Of a stretch of DNA of 64,000 bases, positions 57,776-64,000 are shown in pieces. The notes beneath the pieces were generated by a model that was not told where the DNA came from, did not search any database, and saw only the letters and a program-made list of their open reading frames with translations. The stretch is from a virus, in IMG/VR virus record IMGVR_UViG_3300010399_000001, positions 51,047 through 115,046 of that record; one strand, 5' to 3'. The first letter of the stretch is position 1. Each line of letters begins with the position of its first letter. The translations under genes and the position numbers were made by a program.

Positions 57776-57930
57776 CTCGCGACCGGATGATGGGGCGCTA
57801 CTTCTCGCAGTGCCCCGGATGCCGCTCTCATCGCTCCAGCGGGCCCGATTGCGCGGGGGGCGGCCAGCTATCGCGAGGCCGCATCAGAGCGCGGGAGAAG
57901 CGCTCCTGGCGCGCTCTAGAGGGCATCTAG
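57772..57930 (+). CDS. 52-aa basic zinc-finger-like protein
   Basis: ATG 57772 overlaps the previous stop (ATGA). CPGCRSHRSSGPDC near residue 14 is a Cys cluster; the rest is Arg-rich (RIRAREKRSWRALEG). End of the plus cluster. Confidence 0.55.
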   Translation: MTRDRMMGRYFSQCPGCRSHRSSGPDCAGGGQLSRGRIRAREKRSWRALEGI

Positions 57931-57946
57931 AGCAGCGCGCTTAGCG

Positions 57947-58019
57947 CTGGCCCGGCAGGGATCGAACCTGCGACGTTCCGGTTAACAGCCGGATGCTCTG
58001 CCATCTGAGCTACGAGCCA
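57947..58019 (-). tRNA. tRNA-Asn (GTT)
   Basis: 73 bases. Acceptor TGGCTCG/CGGGCCA (7 bp, one G-U), discriminator G, no CCA. D-arm GCTC/GAGC, anticodon stem TCCGG/CCGGA with loop CTGTTAA (GTT), T-arm GCAGG-TTCGATC-CCTGC. Fully canonical, in contrast to the tRNA-like genes at 12.5 and 45.8 kb. The 110 bases to its right hold nothing I recognise. Confidence 0.93.
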
Positions 58020-58129
58020 TTGGACTGCGGGCGAGCCTGGTACCAGACTGAACTTTCCTTGCGCCGATGGATCGCGTAGCCCTCGGCGTCGAGGGGTGTT
58101 GTATCCGCTTGGACCCGCAGATTGCTAGC

Positions 58130-58501
58130 TTACTCGTCCCTGCCGTAGGCCTGGTCGCGCGCCCTGCGCAGGGCCTTGATCAGATCGTTGATCTCGCTGC
58201 GGCTGAGCACCATGGAGAAGGTCTCCTTCTTCTCGCCCAGCAGATCGACGTGGCGTACCGCGTCGCGCTCGGCAATGGCCTTCTCCAGGCGAGCGCAGTA
58301 CTCGTCCCAGGTGGCGTCGTTGTACTCGACAAGGGAGACCTGCACGTTGCCGGTGCGATCATGCCCGGCGGCGGCCCAGCGAACGGAGATCTGCGGCCAG
58401 GTGTCCGTCATGACGACGCACTCGGGTGGGCATCCGCCAGGATGGCAGTTGCGGTGCACCTGCTGCACGTCGGGAAAGCCGATCATTTCCTTCGGCATCA
58501 C
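58130..58501 (-). CDS. Unknown protein
   Basis: 123 aa. NCHPGGCPPECVV near the N-terminus, then beta strands and a helical C-terminus (RSEINDLIKALRRARDQAYG). No family recognised. Last protein of the right-hand minus operon. Confidence 0.6.
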   Translation of the reverse strand: MMPKEMIGFPDVQQVHRNCHPGGCPPECVVMTDTWPQISVRWAAAGHDRTGNVQVSLVEYNDATWDEYCARLEKAIAERDAVRHVDLLGEKKETFSMVLSRSEINDLIKALRRARDQAYGRDE

Positions 58502-58522
58502 GCCTCTTTTCCATCACGGAAG

Positions 58523-58547
58523 GGTCTTGCCCATCACGGGCAAGACC
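58523..58547 (-). terminator. Hairpin between 58557 and 58501 genes
   Basis: Perfect 10-bp stem GGTCTTGCCC/GGGCAAGACC with a 5-base loop. ATCACGG is repeated in and beside it. Probable terminator or processing site. Confidence 0.6.
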
Positions 58548-58556
58548 ACCATACCG

Positions 58557-59063
58557 CTAGGAGAGCAGGCCGAGAAGGGCCTGGTTGCATACCGAGCAGA
58601 CCCTGGCCTTGAAGTGGATCGAGACGGCGTTTCCGTCGAAAGACTTGCGCCAGGTCACCGAGGGCTGCTCGTCGATGATCACCAGATGCCGCTGGAGGAT
58701 GGGCATGGCGATGTCCCGATCCTCGCCATGAAAGGTGATGTAGCCGGGGTGCAGGGAAGACTCACCCATCTTCTCGATCAGGGCCATATGCTCATCGGAG
58801 ATGGGTTTGACGCTGTAGTCGATGTTCGGGAAGTCCATGCAGCCACCCTGGCAGCAGTGGCCGGTGCGCACTCCGGCCGCCACCAGCTCCTCCACCAGAT
58901 CGACCATGCCCTCGTCGATCTTCTCCAGGCGGCCGTCGATCTCGATCAGGCGGTACGGGTGATGGTTGGGCGCGTAATCCCGATACAGCCCGCACTCGCA
59001 CGAGTCGGTCGATGGGTACGGCGCGCTGTTGGGGTGGTCGAACCTGAAAGCGTGCTGGTGCAT
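58557..59063 (-). CDS. Unknown protein with Cys/His clusters
   Basis: 168 aa. CECGLYRDYAPNHHPY, GHCCQGGCMD and C-terminal VCSVCNQALLG. The GVRTGHCCQGG segment resembles small phage proteins of unknown role. Zinc binding likely. Confidence 0.6.
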   Translation of the reverse strand: MHQHAFRFDHPNSAPYPSTDSCECGLYRDYAPNHHPYRLIEIDGRLEKIDEGMVDLVEELVAAGVRTGHCCQGGCMDFPNIDYSVKPISDEHMALIEKMGESSLHPGYITFHGEDRDIAMPILQRHLVIIDEQPSVTWRKSFDGNAVSIHFKARVCSVCNQALLGLLS

Positions 59064-59276
59064 CTACGGCCTCTCCAAGGCGAATAGCTCGTACGAATAC
59101 CACAGGTTGCTGCGGTTGTCCTGGCCCCACTGGTCAGCGAGTTCGCGGCTATCGAACGGGCCGACCACCCTCATGGCCTGGTCGTCGATCTCCTGCATCA
59201 CATAGAAGATCATCACGCACCATTGCAGGCGCGGGTCCGGCGCAGGCCCATAGCCATGCGGAACGCTCCACTGCAT
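59064..59276 (-). CDS. Small unknown protein
   Basis: 70 aa. VVGPFDSRELADQWGQDNRS suggests a small alpha/beta fold. One of a string of tightly packed mini-genes; overlaps the upstream gene by one base. Confidence 0.55.
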   Translation of the reverse strand: MQWSVPHGYGPAPDPRLQWCVMIFYVMQEIDDQAMRVVGPFDSRELADQWGQDNRSNLWYSYELFALERP

Positions 59277-59473
59277 CAGATGATCCTCACCTCGTCGCTG
59301 GGTGCGTAGATCTGCTCGATACCCTCCAGCGGTTCGATCAGGTCGATGCGCACCACCTGGCGACCGCCCCAGATCCTCTCTGCCGCCCCGTATCCCTCAT
59401 AGGTGCGCCCGTTGTCCACGTGGCTCAACTTGCGGCCCTGATACCTGCGCATGGAGTTCAGGTCCATCACCAT
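59276..59473 (-). CDS. Small unknown protein
   Basis: 65 aa, mostly beta (GRQVVRIDLIEPLEGIEQIY), perhaps an SH3-like barrel. No family recognised. Confidence 0.55.
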   Translation of the reverse strand: MVMDLNSMRRYQGRKLSHVDNGRTYEGYGAAERIWGGRQVVRIDLIEPLEGIEQIYAPSDEVRII

Positions 59474-59479
59474 TGCTGC

Positions 59480-59680
59480 TCAGATGGGTAACTTGTAGTA
59501 GCCATCCTGGCCTTCCATGATCTTGTCTATGCTGTCGATGTGGTCCTCGCACAACAGGAAGACCGCTGTGATGTCAACCACCAGGGGATGCGTACCGGCG
59601 TTCGGGCATGGCTCGCTCCAGCCCTGATGGAGGGTATTGGTCAGATCTCGACCGGCCGCACAGGGTCTCATCTCGTCCAT
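59480..59680 (-). CDS. Small unknown protein on near-leaderless mRNA
   Basis: 66 aa. His/Cys near the ends (CPNAGTHPLVVD, LLCEDHIDS) resemble a small zinc fold. The ATG (59678-59680) is only about seven bases from the promoter -10, so the mRNA would have almost no leader. Confidence 0.55.
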   Translation of the reverse strand: MDEMRPCAAGRDLTNTLHQGWSEPCPNAGTHPLVVDITAVFLLCEDHIDSIDKIMEGQDGYYKLPI

Positions 59681-59686
59681 ACGAGT

Positions 59687-59695
59687 ATTGTAGCA
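59687..59695 (-). promoter_or_regulatory. Extended -10 promoter motif TGCTACAAT
   Basis: Minus strand ATGCTACAATACTC, identical over 14 bases to the pnk promoter (2043-2056). It drives 59680 and downstream genes. Confidence 0.65.
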
Positions 59696-59814
59696 TGTTT
59701 CATATCAAGCTATCAACATCCCGCTGTGCGCTAGAGTTTTGGTACCGGCAAGACGCGCACGCCGAGCCGCATCGCCCGCACACGATGGCAGGCCAAGGCC
59801 CCTCGGGCCCGCGC

Positions 59815-59850
59815 GCCGCGCCCCTGACACCACCTCCGCAGGGGCGCGGC
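59815..59850 (-). terminator. Hairpin after 59858 gene
   Basis: Perfect 12-bp stem GCCGCGCCCCTG/CAGGGGCGCGGC just beyond the stop of the 59858 gene. The rest of 59700-59814 is GC-rich and without a gene I can support. Confidence 0.6.
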
Positions 59851-59857
59851 TATAAAT

Positions 59858-60139
59858 CTACGACGGCGGACATTTACCCCAGATCTCGTACATGACCTGA
59901 TCGCCCAGGGTGCAGCACAGCTTGCCCGCATCCGCCATCCACTGATTGCGACCCTGCGGGGTGGCACCGTCCGGCATCAGAGCGATCATCTTCTGCATCA
60001 CCGTGAGGGTCGCGGCAATACCGTTCGCGCCGTAGACCGGACACGGTGCCCAGTGACGCCAGCACCACTGATCGTGCGTCCAGCCTTCCGGGGTGTCGTC
60101 AAGAAACTGATCGAACCACTTGGAGGGGTCTTGCCGCAT
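59858..60139 (-). CDS. Small unknown protein
   Basis: 93 aa. Trp-rich (EGWTHDQWCWRHWAPCPVYG), then helix VMQKMIALMPDGA. A W..C...H..W.PCP pattern is common in actinophages; function unknown. Confidence 0.6.
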   Translation of the reverse strand: MRQDPSKWFDQFLDDTPEGWTHDQWCWRHWAPCPVYGANGIAATLTVMQKMIALMPDGATPQGRNQWMADAGKLCCTLGDQVMYEIWGKCPPS

Positions 60140-60151
60140 GGCGCACCCGGC

Positions 60152-60286
60152 CTAGATCGAGGAGTTGAAGCCGATCGAGGCCTTCTGCTTACGCTCCTGC
60201 GAGTTCCCCCGCACCAGCGTTGCCAGGCTGCCCGGCTCGACCCTGTTCACCCGGCTTACGATCTGACCCTTTTCGTCCAGTTCCAT
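60152..60286 (-). CDS. 44-aa small protein
   Basis: ATG 60286 has AGAAGGG four bases upstream, a strong site. Product MELDEKGQIVSRVNRVEPGS onward, basic end. Overlaps the tail of the 60189-60533 frame by 98 bases. Confidence 0.5.
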   Translation of the reverse strand: MELDEKGQIVSRVNRVEPGSLATLVRGNSQERKQKASIGFNSSI

Positions 60287-60533
60287 CACCCTTCTCCTCT
60301 CGCTTGTCATGATTCCCGCTCAGCGTCTTGTTCGCCGCGCGGAAGCTGTCGTCGATACCCGTGGCATCGCTCCACTCGAACATGAACGGCTCGGTGCCGT
60401 CCCCGATCAGCTCCCAGCCGATCGCCTTGTCATCCTTGAACACCAGCACCATCGCGTACCCTCGCGGGTGCAGGACGGCGGTATTGACGAGCCATAGCAG
60501 GCCGCTGGTCGACAAGTCTTCGAAGTTCCTCAT
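60189..60533 (-). CDS. Small unknown protein
   Basis: 114 aa, ATG 60533 with GAGGT upstream. First 75 residues look real (GYAMVLVFKDDKAIGWELIG); the Gly/Arg-rich tail lies over the 60152-60286 gene. Confidence 0.55.
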   Translation of the reverse strand: MRNFEDLSTSGLLWLVNTAVLHPRGYAMVLVFKDDKAIGWELIGDGTEPFMFEWSDATGIDDSFRAANKTLSGNHDKREEKGDGTGRKGSDRKPGEQGRAGQPGNAGAGELAGA

Positions 60534-60768
60534 CGCTTACCTCTACCAGTCGCCGATGGTCGGTGTGCTGCGCGATCAATCTATCCGCCTGCTCCAGCGC
60601 GGTGATCATGTCGTCGCCCTTGTGGAATATGCGGGCCTTGAACCACGGGTGCATGTCGCAGGCCAGGTGGATGTGTCCGGGGCGCTTCTGGCGGGTGATA
60701 CCCGGCTCGATCCTGCGCCACGGTGCGTCGATTGTGGTGGTCCACATCCGCACGATGTGCTCGATCAC
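60430..60768 (-). CDS. Small unknown protein
   Basis: 112 aa from GTG 60768 overlapping the upstream stop. HIHLACDMHPWFKARIFHKG then helices. The end overlaps the next gene by 104 bases. Confidence 0.55.
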   Translation of the reverse strand: MIEHIVRMWTTTIDAPWRRIEPGITRQKRPGHIHLACDMHPWFKARIFHKGDDMITALEQADRLIAQHTDHRRLVEVSDEELRRLVDQRPAMARQYRRPAPARVRDGAGVQG

Positions 60769-60935
60769 AGCGCCACCTGACCTTGAGGACTCTCCCGATG
60801 GGCATTCTGCACCAGGGTCATGATGCTCATCGCGATCTTGGTGCTCTTACCGGGGAAGTTGAACACAAAGGTGCAATCGGTGCACCGCAGGTGAGGCTGG
60901 CCGCCGATCACCAGCTCCATGTCGTGATCACTCAC
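60765..60935 (-). CDS. 56-aa small protein with CxxC
   Basis: GTG 60935 overlaps the upstream stop; stop TGA 60765-60767 overlaps the next GTG. LRCTDCTFVFNFPG suggests half a zinc ribbon. No family recognised. Confidence 0.5.
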   Translation of the reverse strand: MSDHDMELVIGGQPHLRCTDCTFVFNFPGKSTKIAMSIMTLVQNAHRESPQGQVAL

Positions 60936-61207
60936 ATCGGCTCCGGGTCTTCAGGCTCCGGCTCCACCCCTGCGCAGTCGGCATGTACCACTACGGTGCC
61001 GCCATTAGCCCAGAGGCGACCTTCCCGGCGGTCCTCGGGGTGGAAACCCACCAGGACCATGGTGATCGGGGTGCCTTCAAAGCCCTGGTCGCATACCGGA
61101 CACGTCCAACCGTCACGGATCAGCCAGTGATCGGGCTGCGGAGGGGGTTTCCACCCGAAGGTGGTGATGGGAGAGTCAGTCTTCGCCCTGATGGGAACCA
61201 TCGGCAT
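60932..61207 (-). CDS. Small zinc-ribbon protein
   Basis: 91 aa from ATG 61207. WTCPVCDQGFEG, then VVVHADCAG closes a zinc site. Pro/Glu-rich end. Function unknown. Confidence 0.6.
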   Translation of the reverse strand: MPMVPIRAKTDSPITTFGWKPPPQPDHWLIRDGWTCPVCDQGFEGTPITMVLVGFHPEDRREGRLWANGGTVVVHADCAGVEPEPEDPEPM

Positions 61208-61403
61208 TCTCCTTGATCCACTTGAGCTTGGCCAGACCGCCGTCGTCGATGATCTGCTTGAGGATTTGGGCGACATGCTGCGCTTTGCGCTCGCTGCACT
61301 CGCAGTCGCAACCCTCGATCGCATAGGGAGAGTCGCAGCAGTTGCACTCCTCGTCGCAGGGGACCGAGTACTGCTTGCATGAGCACTGCCCGACCCTAGG
61401 CAA
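61176..61403 (-). CDS. Cys-rich small protein
   Basis: 75 aa. Ten cysteines in the first 38 residues (CSCKQYSVPCDEECNCCDSP, CDCECSERK), then a helix. Strong metal-binding look, perhaps a multi-zinc finger. Confidence 0.6.
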   Translation of the reverse strand: MPRVGQCSCKQYSVPCDEECNCCDSPYAIEGCDCECSERKAQHVAQILKQIIDDGGLAKLKWIKENADGSHQGED

Positions 61404-61629
61404 GATTCATCCCGAGGGGAGGGTGCTGGATGGGGTTACCGGCCTTGGCGTCGCGCACGGCGCGGATCGCGAACTGCTCGGCAACCTCATCACTGAGCGG
61501 CGCGGGGCGATCGGGATGATGACCCTTGCCGTAGAACAGGTCCAGATCGCCCTGATGGGCGCGCTTGAAGTACTCGGCCCACAGCCGGGTCTGGGCGATG
61601 TCTCGAAGATCATCGAAGCTACCGGTCAT
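61396..61629 (-). CDS. Small unknown protein
   Basis: 77 aa, helical (DDLRDIAQTRLWAEYFKRAH; DEVAEQFAIRAVRDAKAG). Overlaps its neighbours. No family recognised. Confidence 0.55.
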   Translation of the reverse strand: MTGSFDDLRDIAQTRLWAEYFKRAHQGDLDLFYGKGHHPDRPAPLSDEVAEQFAIRAVRDAKAGNPIQHPPLGMNLA

Positions 61630-61955
61630 GACTCCTGCCTGATCTTGTCGGCGACCATGCGCAGCAGGTAGATGAGCTGATGGTCGTTATAGCACTGCGG
61701 ATCGCGCTCGATATTGGATGCCATGTACTCCAGGATCTCCGGGTTGCTGCGTCGGCGGATGTGCAGGGTCGTGGCGTGACCCTCACCGGCGATGATGGTG
61801 CTCTCGCGTAGGGCATCGGTGCGATCGAACGCATCGGACCACGCGGTAGGCATGGGCTCGGTCGGCATCCGATCATCGGGGGTGTAGGCCATCGGCTCAC
61901 CCATCGCCTGATGGAGGCGCTCGCAGATCGGGCACCAGATCACCTCGTCGCTCAT
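61626..61955 (-). CDS. Small unknown protein with N-terminal CxxC
   Basis: 109 aa. VIWCPICERLHQAMG at the start and a helical end. ATGA overlap with the RF-like gene upstream, so probably co-translated with it. Confidence 0.55.
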   Translation of the reverse strand: MSDEVIWCPICERLHQAMGEPMAYTPDDRMPTEPMPTAWSDAFDRTDALRESTIIAGEGHATTLHIRRRSNPEILEYMASNIERDPQCYNDHQLIYLLRMVADKIRQES

Positions 61956-62509
61956 TGCCTCTCCGCCAGCGTCGTCAGCAGCTTCTCCATGGCCATGCGC
62001 TTGTTCTCCATCTGCGACCCGCCGCCCTCGCCGATGGCCACAAGACCGGTCGGCAGATGGGTGATGCGCACCACGTTCTGCGTGGGCCGAGTGATGTTGC
62101 CCGCGACCCCGGCGGTGCGGAAGATCTCGATGCGCAGTTGATCCGGGGGTAGTTCGATGTCGTGGATGCTCGGCTCGCTGCGCGACGGGGCGCGCACCTG
62201 GATCTTGATGTCACCGACCCACTCACCCTGCGGGTCTACATCTATCCACGGACCCCAGTGCGGGGTGAAACCCGGAGTGCCATCGTCCACGTCATCCCAG
62301 ACGCGCACCTGGAAGCCTGATCGCTCGATCAGGGCCCGCAGGTCATCGGGCGAGATAGAGCGGCGCAGGTCACCGATGTAACCGGAGCGCAGGTCGCTGT
62401 AGGTGCCGTACAGGATCACCGATTCAAGGGTGCAGCCCTCAACGGCGTCGGCCACCAGATCATCCATGGCCGAGGACAGGGCGGCGAACGCCCGTTGGGC
62501 CGGGGTCAT
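61952..62509 (-). CDS. Release-factor (RF-1) domain-like protein lacking GGQ
   Basis: 185 aa. Residues about 140-185 (TQNVVRITHLPTGLVAIGEG, SQMENKRMAMEKLLTTLAER) match the end of the class I release factor RF-1 domain (NxxxSAVRITHxPTGxxxxxxxxRSQxxNKxxA). At the catalytic loop, where GGQ is expected, it has AGVAGNITRP. There is no codon-recognition domain of normal size. It may bind ribosomes without hydrolysing peptidyl-tRNA; role unknown. Confidence 0.72.
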   Translation of the reverse strand: MTPAQRAFAALSSAMDDLVADAVEGCTLESVILYGTYSDLRSGYIGDLRRSISPDDLRALIERSGFQVRVWDDVDDGTPGFTPHWGPWIDVDPQGEWVGDIKIQVRAPSRSEPSIHDIELPPDQLRIEIFRTAGVAGNITRPTQNVVRITHLPTGLVAIGEGGGSQMENKRMAMEKLLTTLAERQ

Positions 62510-62715
62510 CGGTACTCCTCTCGCAGTAGATGGGGAGCCTCGGCGCGGACCCTTGCCATCACACCCTGATAGCAGTCATCACAGACGGTCAAGATCTCCT
62601 CGCCTGCAAGATTCTCAGCCGGGATGCTGTCCAGCAGTTCATCCCAGCACTCCTGATCCGGCCGGGTCTTGGGGTAGACCGCATGGCAGTTGGCGCACTC
62701 AAAGGTCCCGCTCAT
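62506..62715 (-). CDS. Small zinc-ribbon protein
   Basis: 69 aa from ATG 62715. FECANCHAVYPKTRP and LTVCDDCYQGV form a two-CxxC zinc ribbon. Overlaps the RF-like gene by four bases. Confidence 0.65.
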   Translation of the reverse strand: MSGTFECANCHAVYPKTRPDQECWDELLDSIPAENLAGEEILTVCDDCYQGVMARVRAEAPHLLREEYR

Positions 62716-62927
62716 AACTGACTCCAATGGCCGATCGCGCGTACGACCTTGAGGGATCGCTCCCCTACCGTGCGCACCTGGGCCCACTGCCTGCCATGGC
62801 GCACCCAGAATAGAGCGTCGCCATCAGGCTCGGTGAGCACCGCGAACCACTTGACCGGATCTTTGGGGGGCAGGAACCCAACCCCCTCGAACAGTTCGAT
62901 CATCACTCCGTTCACCTCCAGGCTCAT
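62712..62927 (-). CDS. Small unknown protein
   Basis: 71 aa, beta-rich (VKWFAVLTEPDGDALFWVRH). ATGA-type overlaps on both sides. No family recognised. Confidence 0.55.
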   Translation of the reverse strand: MSLEVNGVMIELFEGVGFLPPKDPVKWFAVLTEPDGDALFWVRHGRQWAQVRTVGERSLKVVRAIGHWSQL

Positions 62928-63280
62928 AGCTCATCCCGCATCCTGTAGTACATCCTGCGCGCGACCTCGCGGGCCTTATCCAGGCTGCTACAGGGCCCGG
63001 AGCGCACCTCGATCTGGAGATGGTCATCGACCCAGATCACGTCAGGGTGCTTGGTATCGTGATCGCACCAGATGATCGATTCGCGCACCTGCATCGGCAT
63101 ATAGCCGCCCACGCGCAGTTCCAGCGCCGCAAGGTGCTGCTGCACCTGCTCCAGCCCCTCGCACAGCCGAGAGATAAGGGCGGCGGCATCGCGCAGCAGG
63201 CCGGTCTGGACGGTCAGAAAGGTGGTCAGCCGCACCACGTCGGCTTGCAGGATCTCGATCTGCGTCGACTGCTCACCCAT
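62924..63280 (-). CDS. Coiled-coil N-terminus with small alpha/beta domain
   Basis: 118 aa. Residues 1-55 are coiled coil (LRDAAALISRLCEGLEQVQQ); 60-118 hold IWCDHDTKHPDVIWVDDHLQ. Function unknown. Confidence 0.6.
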   Translation of the reverse strand: MGEQSTQIEILQADVVRLTTFLTVQTGLLRDAAALISRLCEGLEQVQQHLAALELRVGGYMPMQVRESIIWCDHDTKHPDVIWVDDHLQIEVRSGPCSSLDKAREVARRMYYRMRDEL

Positions 63281-63510
63281 CAGGCGATCTGGCCATAGCG
63301 GGAGATGTCCTCGAACTCGATCGAGTAGTACAGCACCGCCAGATCATCCGCGCACCGGCCGACCTTATCGGCAGCGCACTGGACGGCCAGGTCGAACAGC
63401 TGAGACTGGCTGGAGATCTTCTCCTCATCCGATCCGATGACCCCGGCGTAGGTGCTCCTCTTGAAGCCCCCCGCGATGCGATACTCCACGGTCACGATCA
63501 CATGCCACAT
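63280..63510 (-). CDS. Small unknown protein, first gene of right-hand operon
   Basis: 76 aa. Beta N-terminus (WHVIVTVEYRIAGGFKRSTY) and helix. ATG 63510 is about 35 bases from the ATATAAAGCTA element. Confidence 0.6.
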   Translation of the reverse strand: MWHVIVTVEYRIAGGFKRSTYAGVIGSDEEKISSQSQLFDLAVQCAADKVGRCADDLAVLYYSIEFEDISRYGQIA

Positions 63511-63540
63511 GGTCTTGCCCCTCTCTCTGCATTGAGCTTG

Positions 63541-63551
63541 TAGCTTTATAT
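63541..63551 (-). promoter_or_regulatory. AT-rich element ATATAAAGCTA upstream of 63510 gene
   Basis: Exact 11-base copy of the element at 2031-2041, again just before a minus-strand operon. Contains TATAAA as a possible -10. Confidence 0.45.
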
Positions 63552-63833
63552 CATGAGCTTGCCATCAATCGCTACAGCTCATGAGCTTGCTCTCTTCCGC
63601 GCGAGCGCTCTAGACCCGGGGAACTGCGGTACCTATAACGGGCAATGATCCCGCAGCATAGGCCGTAAAACAGGACCTGAGAGGGTCCGACAGTCCGAAA
63701 TAACGGGTCAGGCGATGGCTATAGGGTCGAGGTATGTAGCTTAATCTATAGAGTCCGTTAGAAGGCTCCAGGTCAGGAGATTTTGGGGCTGAGAGGAGTG
63801 CCGAGATTACCGGGCTGAGACTGTGGTTGGAGT

Positions 63834-63842
63834 AATGTAGCA
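63834..63842 (-). promoter_or_regulatory. Extended -10 promoter motif TGCTACATT
   Basis: Minus strand CATGCTACATTACTC fits the consensus. It would give a leader of about 310 bases before the gene at 63510, or express a small RNA from 63.5-63.8 kb. Confidence 0.55.
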
Positions 63843-64000
63843 TGGCGAATAGAGATGAAGGAGAGTTGAGTAGAGGGAGGACCCCGTAGGGGCTCAAGGG
63901 GGTACCTCCCACAACGCCATGGGGTGATATGCAGCGGGTGATCATCAGCGCTCGTCTCACGGTCGTGATAACGGCCTATCACCGAGCGGATATGCAGGGC

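Larger units (their letters stand above)
63511..64000. other. Non-coding right end with promoter-like elements
   Basis: 490 bases with no gene I can support. GC is lower than elsewhere. GAGCTTG occurs three times (63534-63590) around an imperfect palindrome, with the ATATAAAGCTA element among them and a consensus promoter at 63834. Could be an early regulatory region or near a genome end. Confidence 0.5.

Noticed and set aside
59731-59967. Minus-strand 78-codon frame
   Set aside because: Overlaps the terminator hairpin and the real 59858 gene; Arg/Ala-rich composition without motif.
63610-63960. Minus-strand 116-codon frame at right end
   Set aside because: Unusual Ser/Leu/Pro composition, no ribosome site, crosses the promoter motif; region treated as non-coding.

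Overview
This window is a large piece of a tailed (siphovirus-type) phage genome. Base composition is roughly 60% GC, genes are packed with ATGA/GTGA overlaps, and GTG/TTG starts are common. The endolysin (DUF1906 plus two peptidoglycan-binding repeats), the HNH, RNase AS-like and short zinc-ribbon proteins all point to an actinobacterial host, perhaps Streptomyces (inference). The gene at the left edge is cut off, and the right edge ends in non-coding DNA. No integrase, repressor or DNA polymerase is visible, so the window is only part of the genome. Layout: (1) 1-4.8 kb, minus strand, holds an RNA-handling block: a HAD protein, a T4 Pnkp-like polynucleotide kinase/phosphatase, a TROVE/Ro60 protein and, upstream of TROVE, a tandem array of seven small RNAs. 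I read these as bacterial Y RNAs (YrlA-like). Each has complementary ends, a conserved Ro-stem-like motif and, in the full units, a T-arm, a closed acceptor-like hairpin and a D-arm. (2) 4.8-6.5 kb, minus, has two regulatory or unknown genes, followed by a strongly folded non-coding segment at 6.7-6.9 kb. (3) 6.9-11.9 kb, plus, has RNase H, a ParB-like protein and a complete preQ0 pathway (FolE, QueD, QueE, QueC) with a DpdA-type transglycosylase, so the phage probably replaces some guanines in its DNA with a 7-deazaguanine. (4) 12-17.2 kb, plus, has many small proteins and one abnormal tRNA-like gene. (5) 17.3-54.9 kb, minus, is the late region. In transcription order it has small genes including a Tad2-like (DUF2829) protein, a papain-like protein, an RNase AS-like exonuclease and a beta-helix tail spike. 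These are followed by small and large terminase, small genes with tRNA-fMet and tRNA-like elements, and a portal-MuF-ParB fusion. Then come a HAD protein, a protease/scaffold fusion, the capsid, connectors, the tail tube, frameshifted tail chaperones, the tape measure, minor tail proteins, four paralogous fibre-like proteins, HNH, holin candidates and the endolysin. (6) 55-58 kb, plus, is an early-type cluster with a C5 methyltransferase. (7) 58-63.5 kb, minus, has tRNA-Asn and many small proteins, including a release-factor-like domain. A shared extended -10 motif (consensus ATGCTACRNTRCTC) recurs nine times in front of operons on both strands and probably marks the phage promoters. The most notable system is the TROVE / seven-Y-RNA / Pnkp locus. 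A terminator hairpin hides the TROVE ribosome binding site, which suggests controlled expression of a phage Ro ribonucleoprotein.
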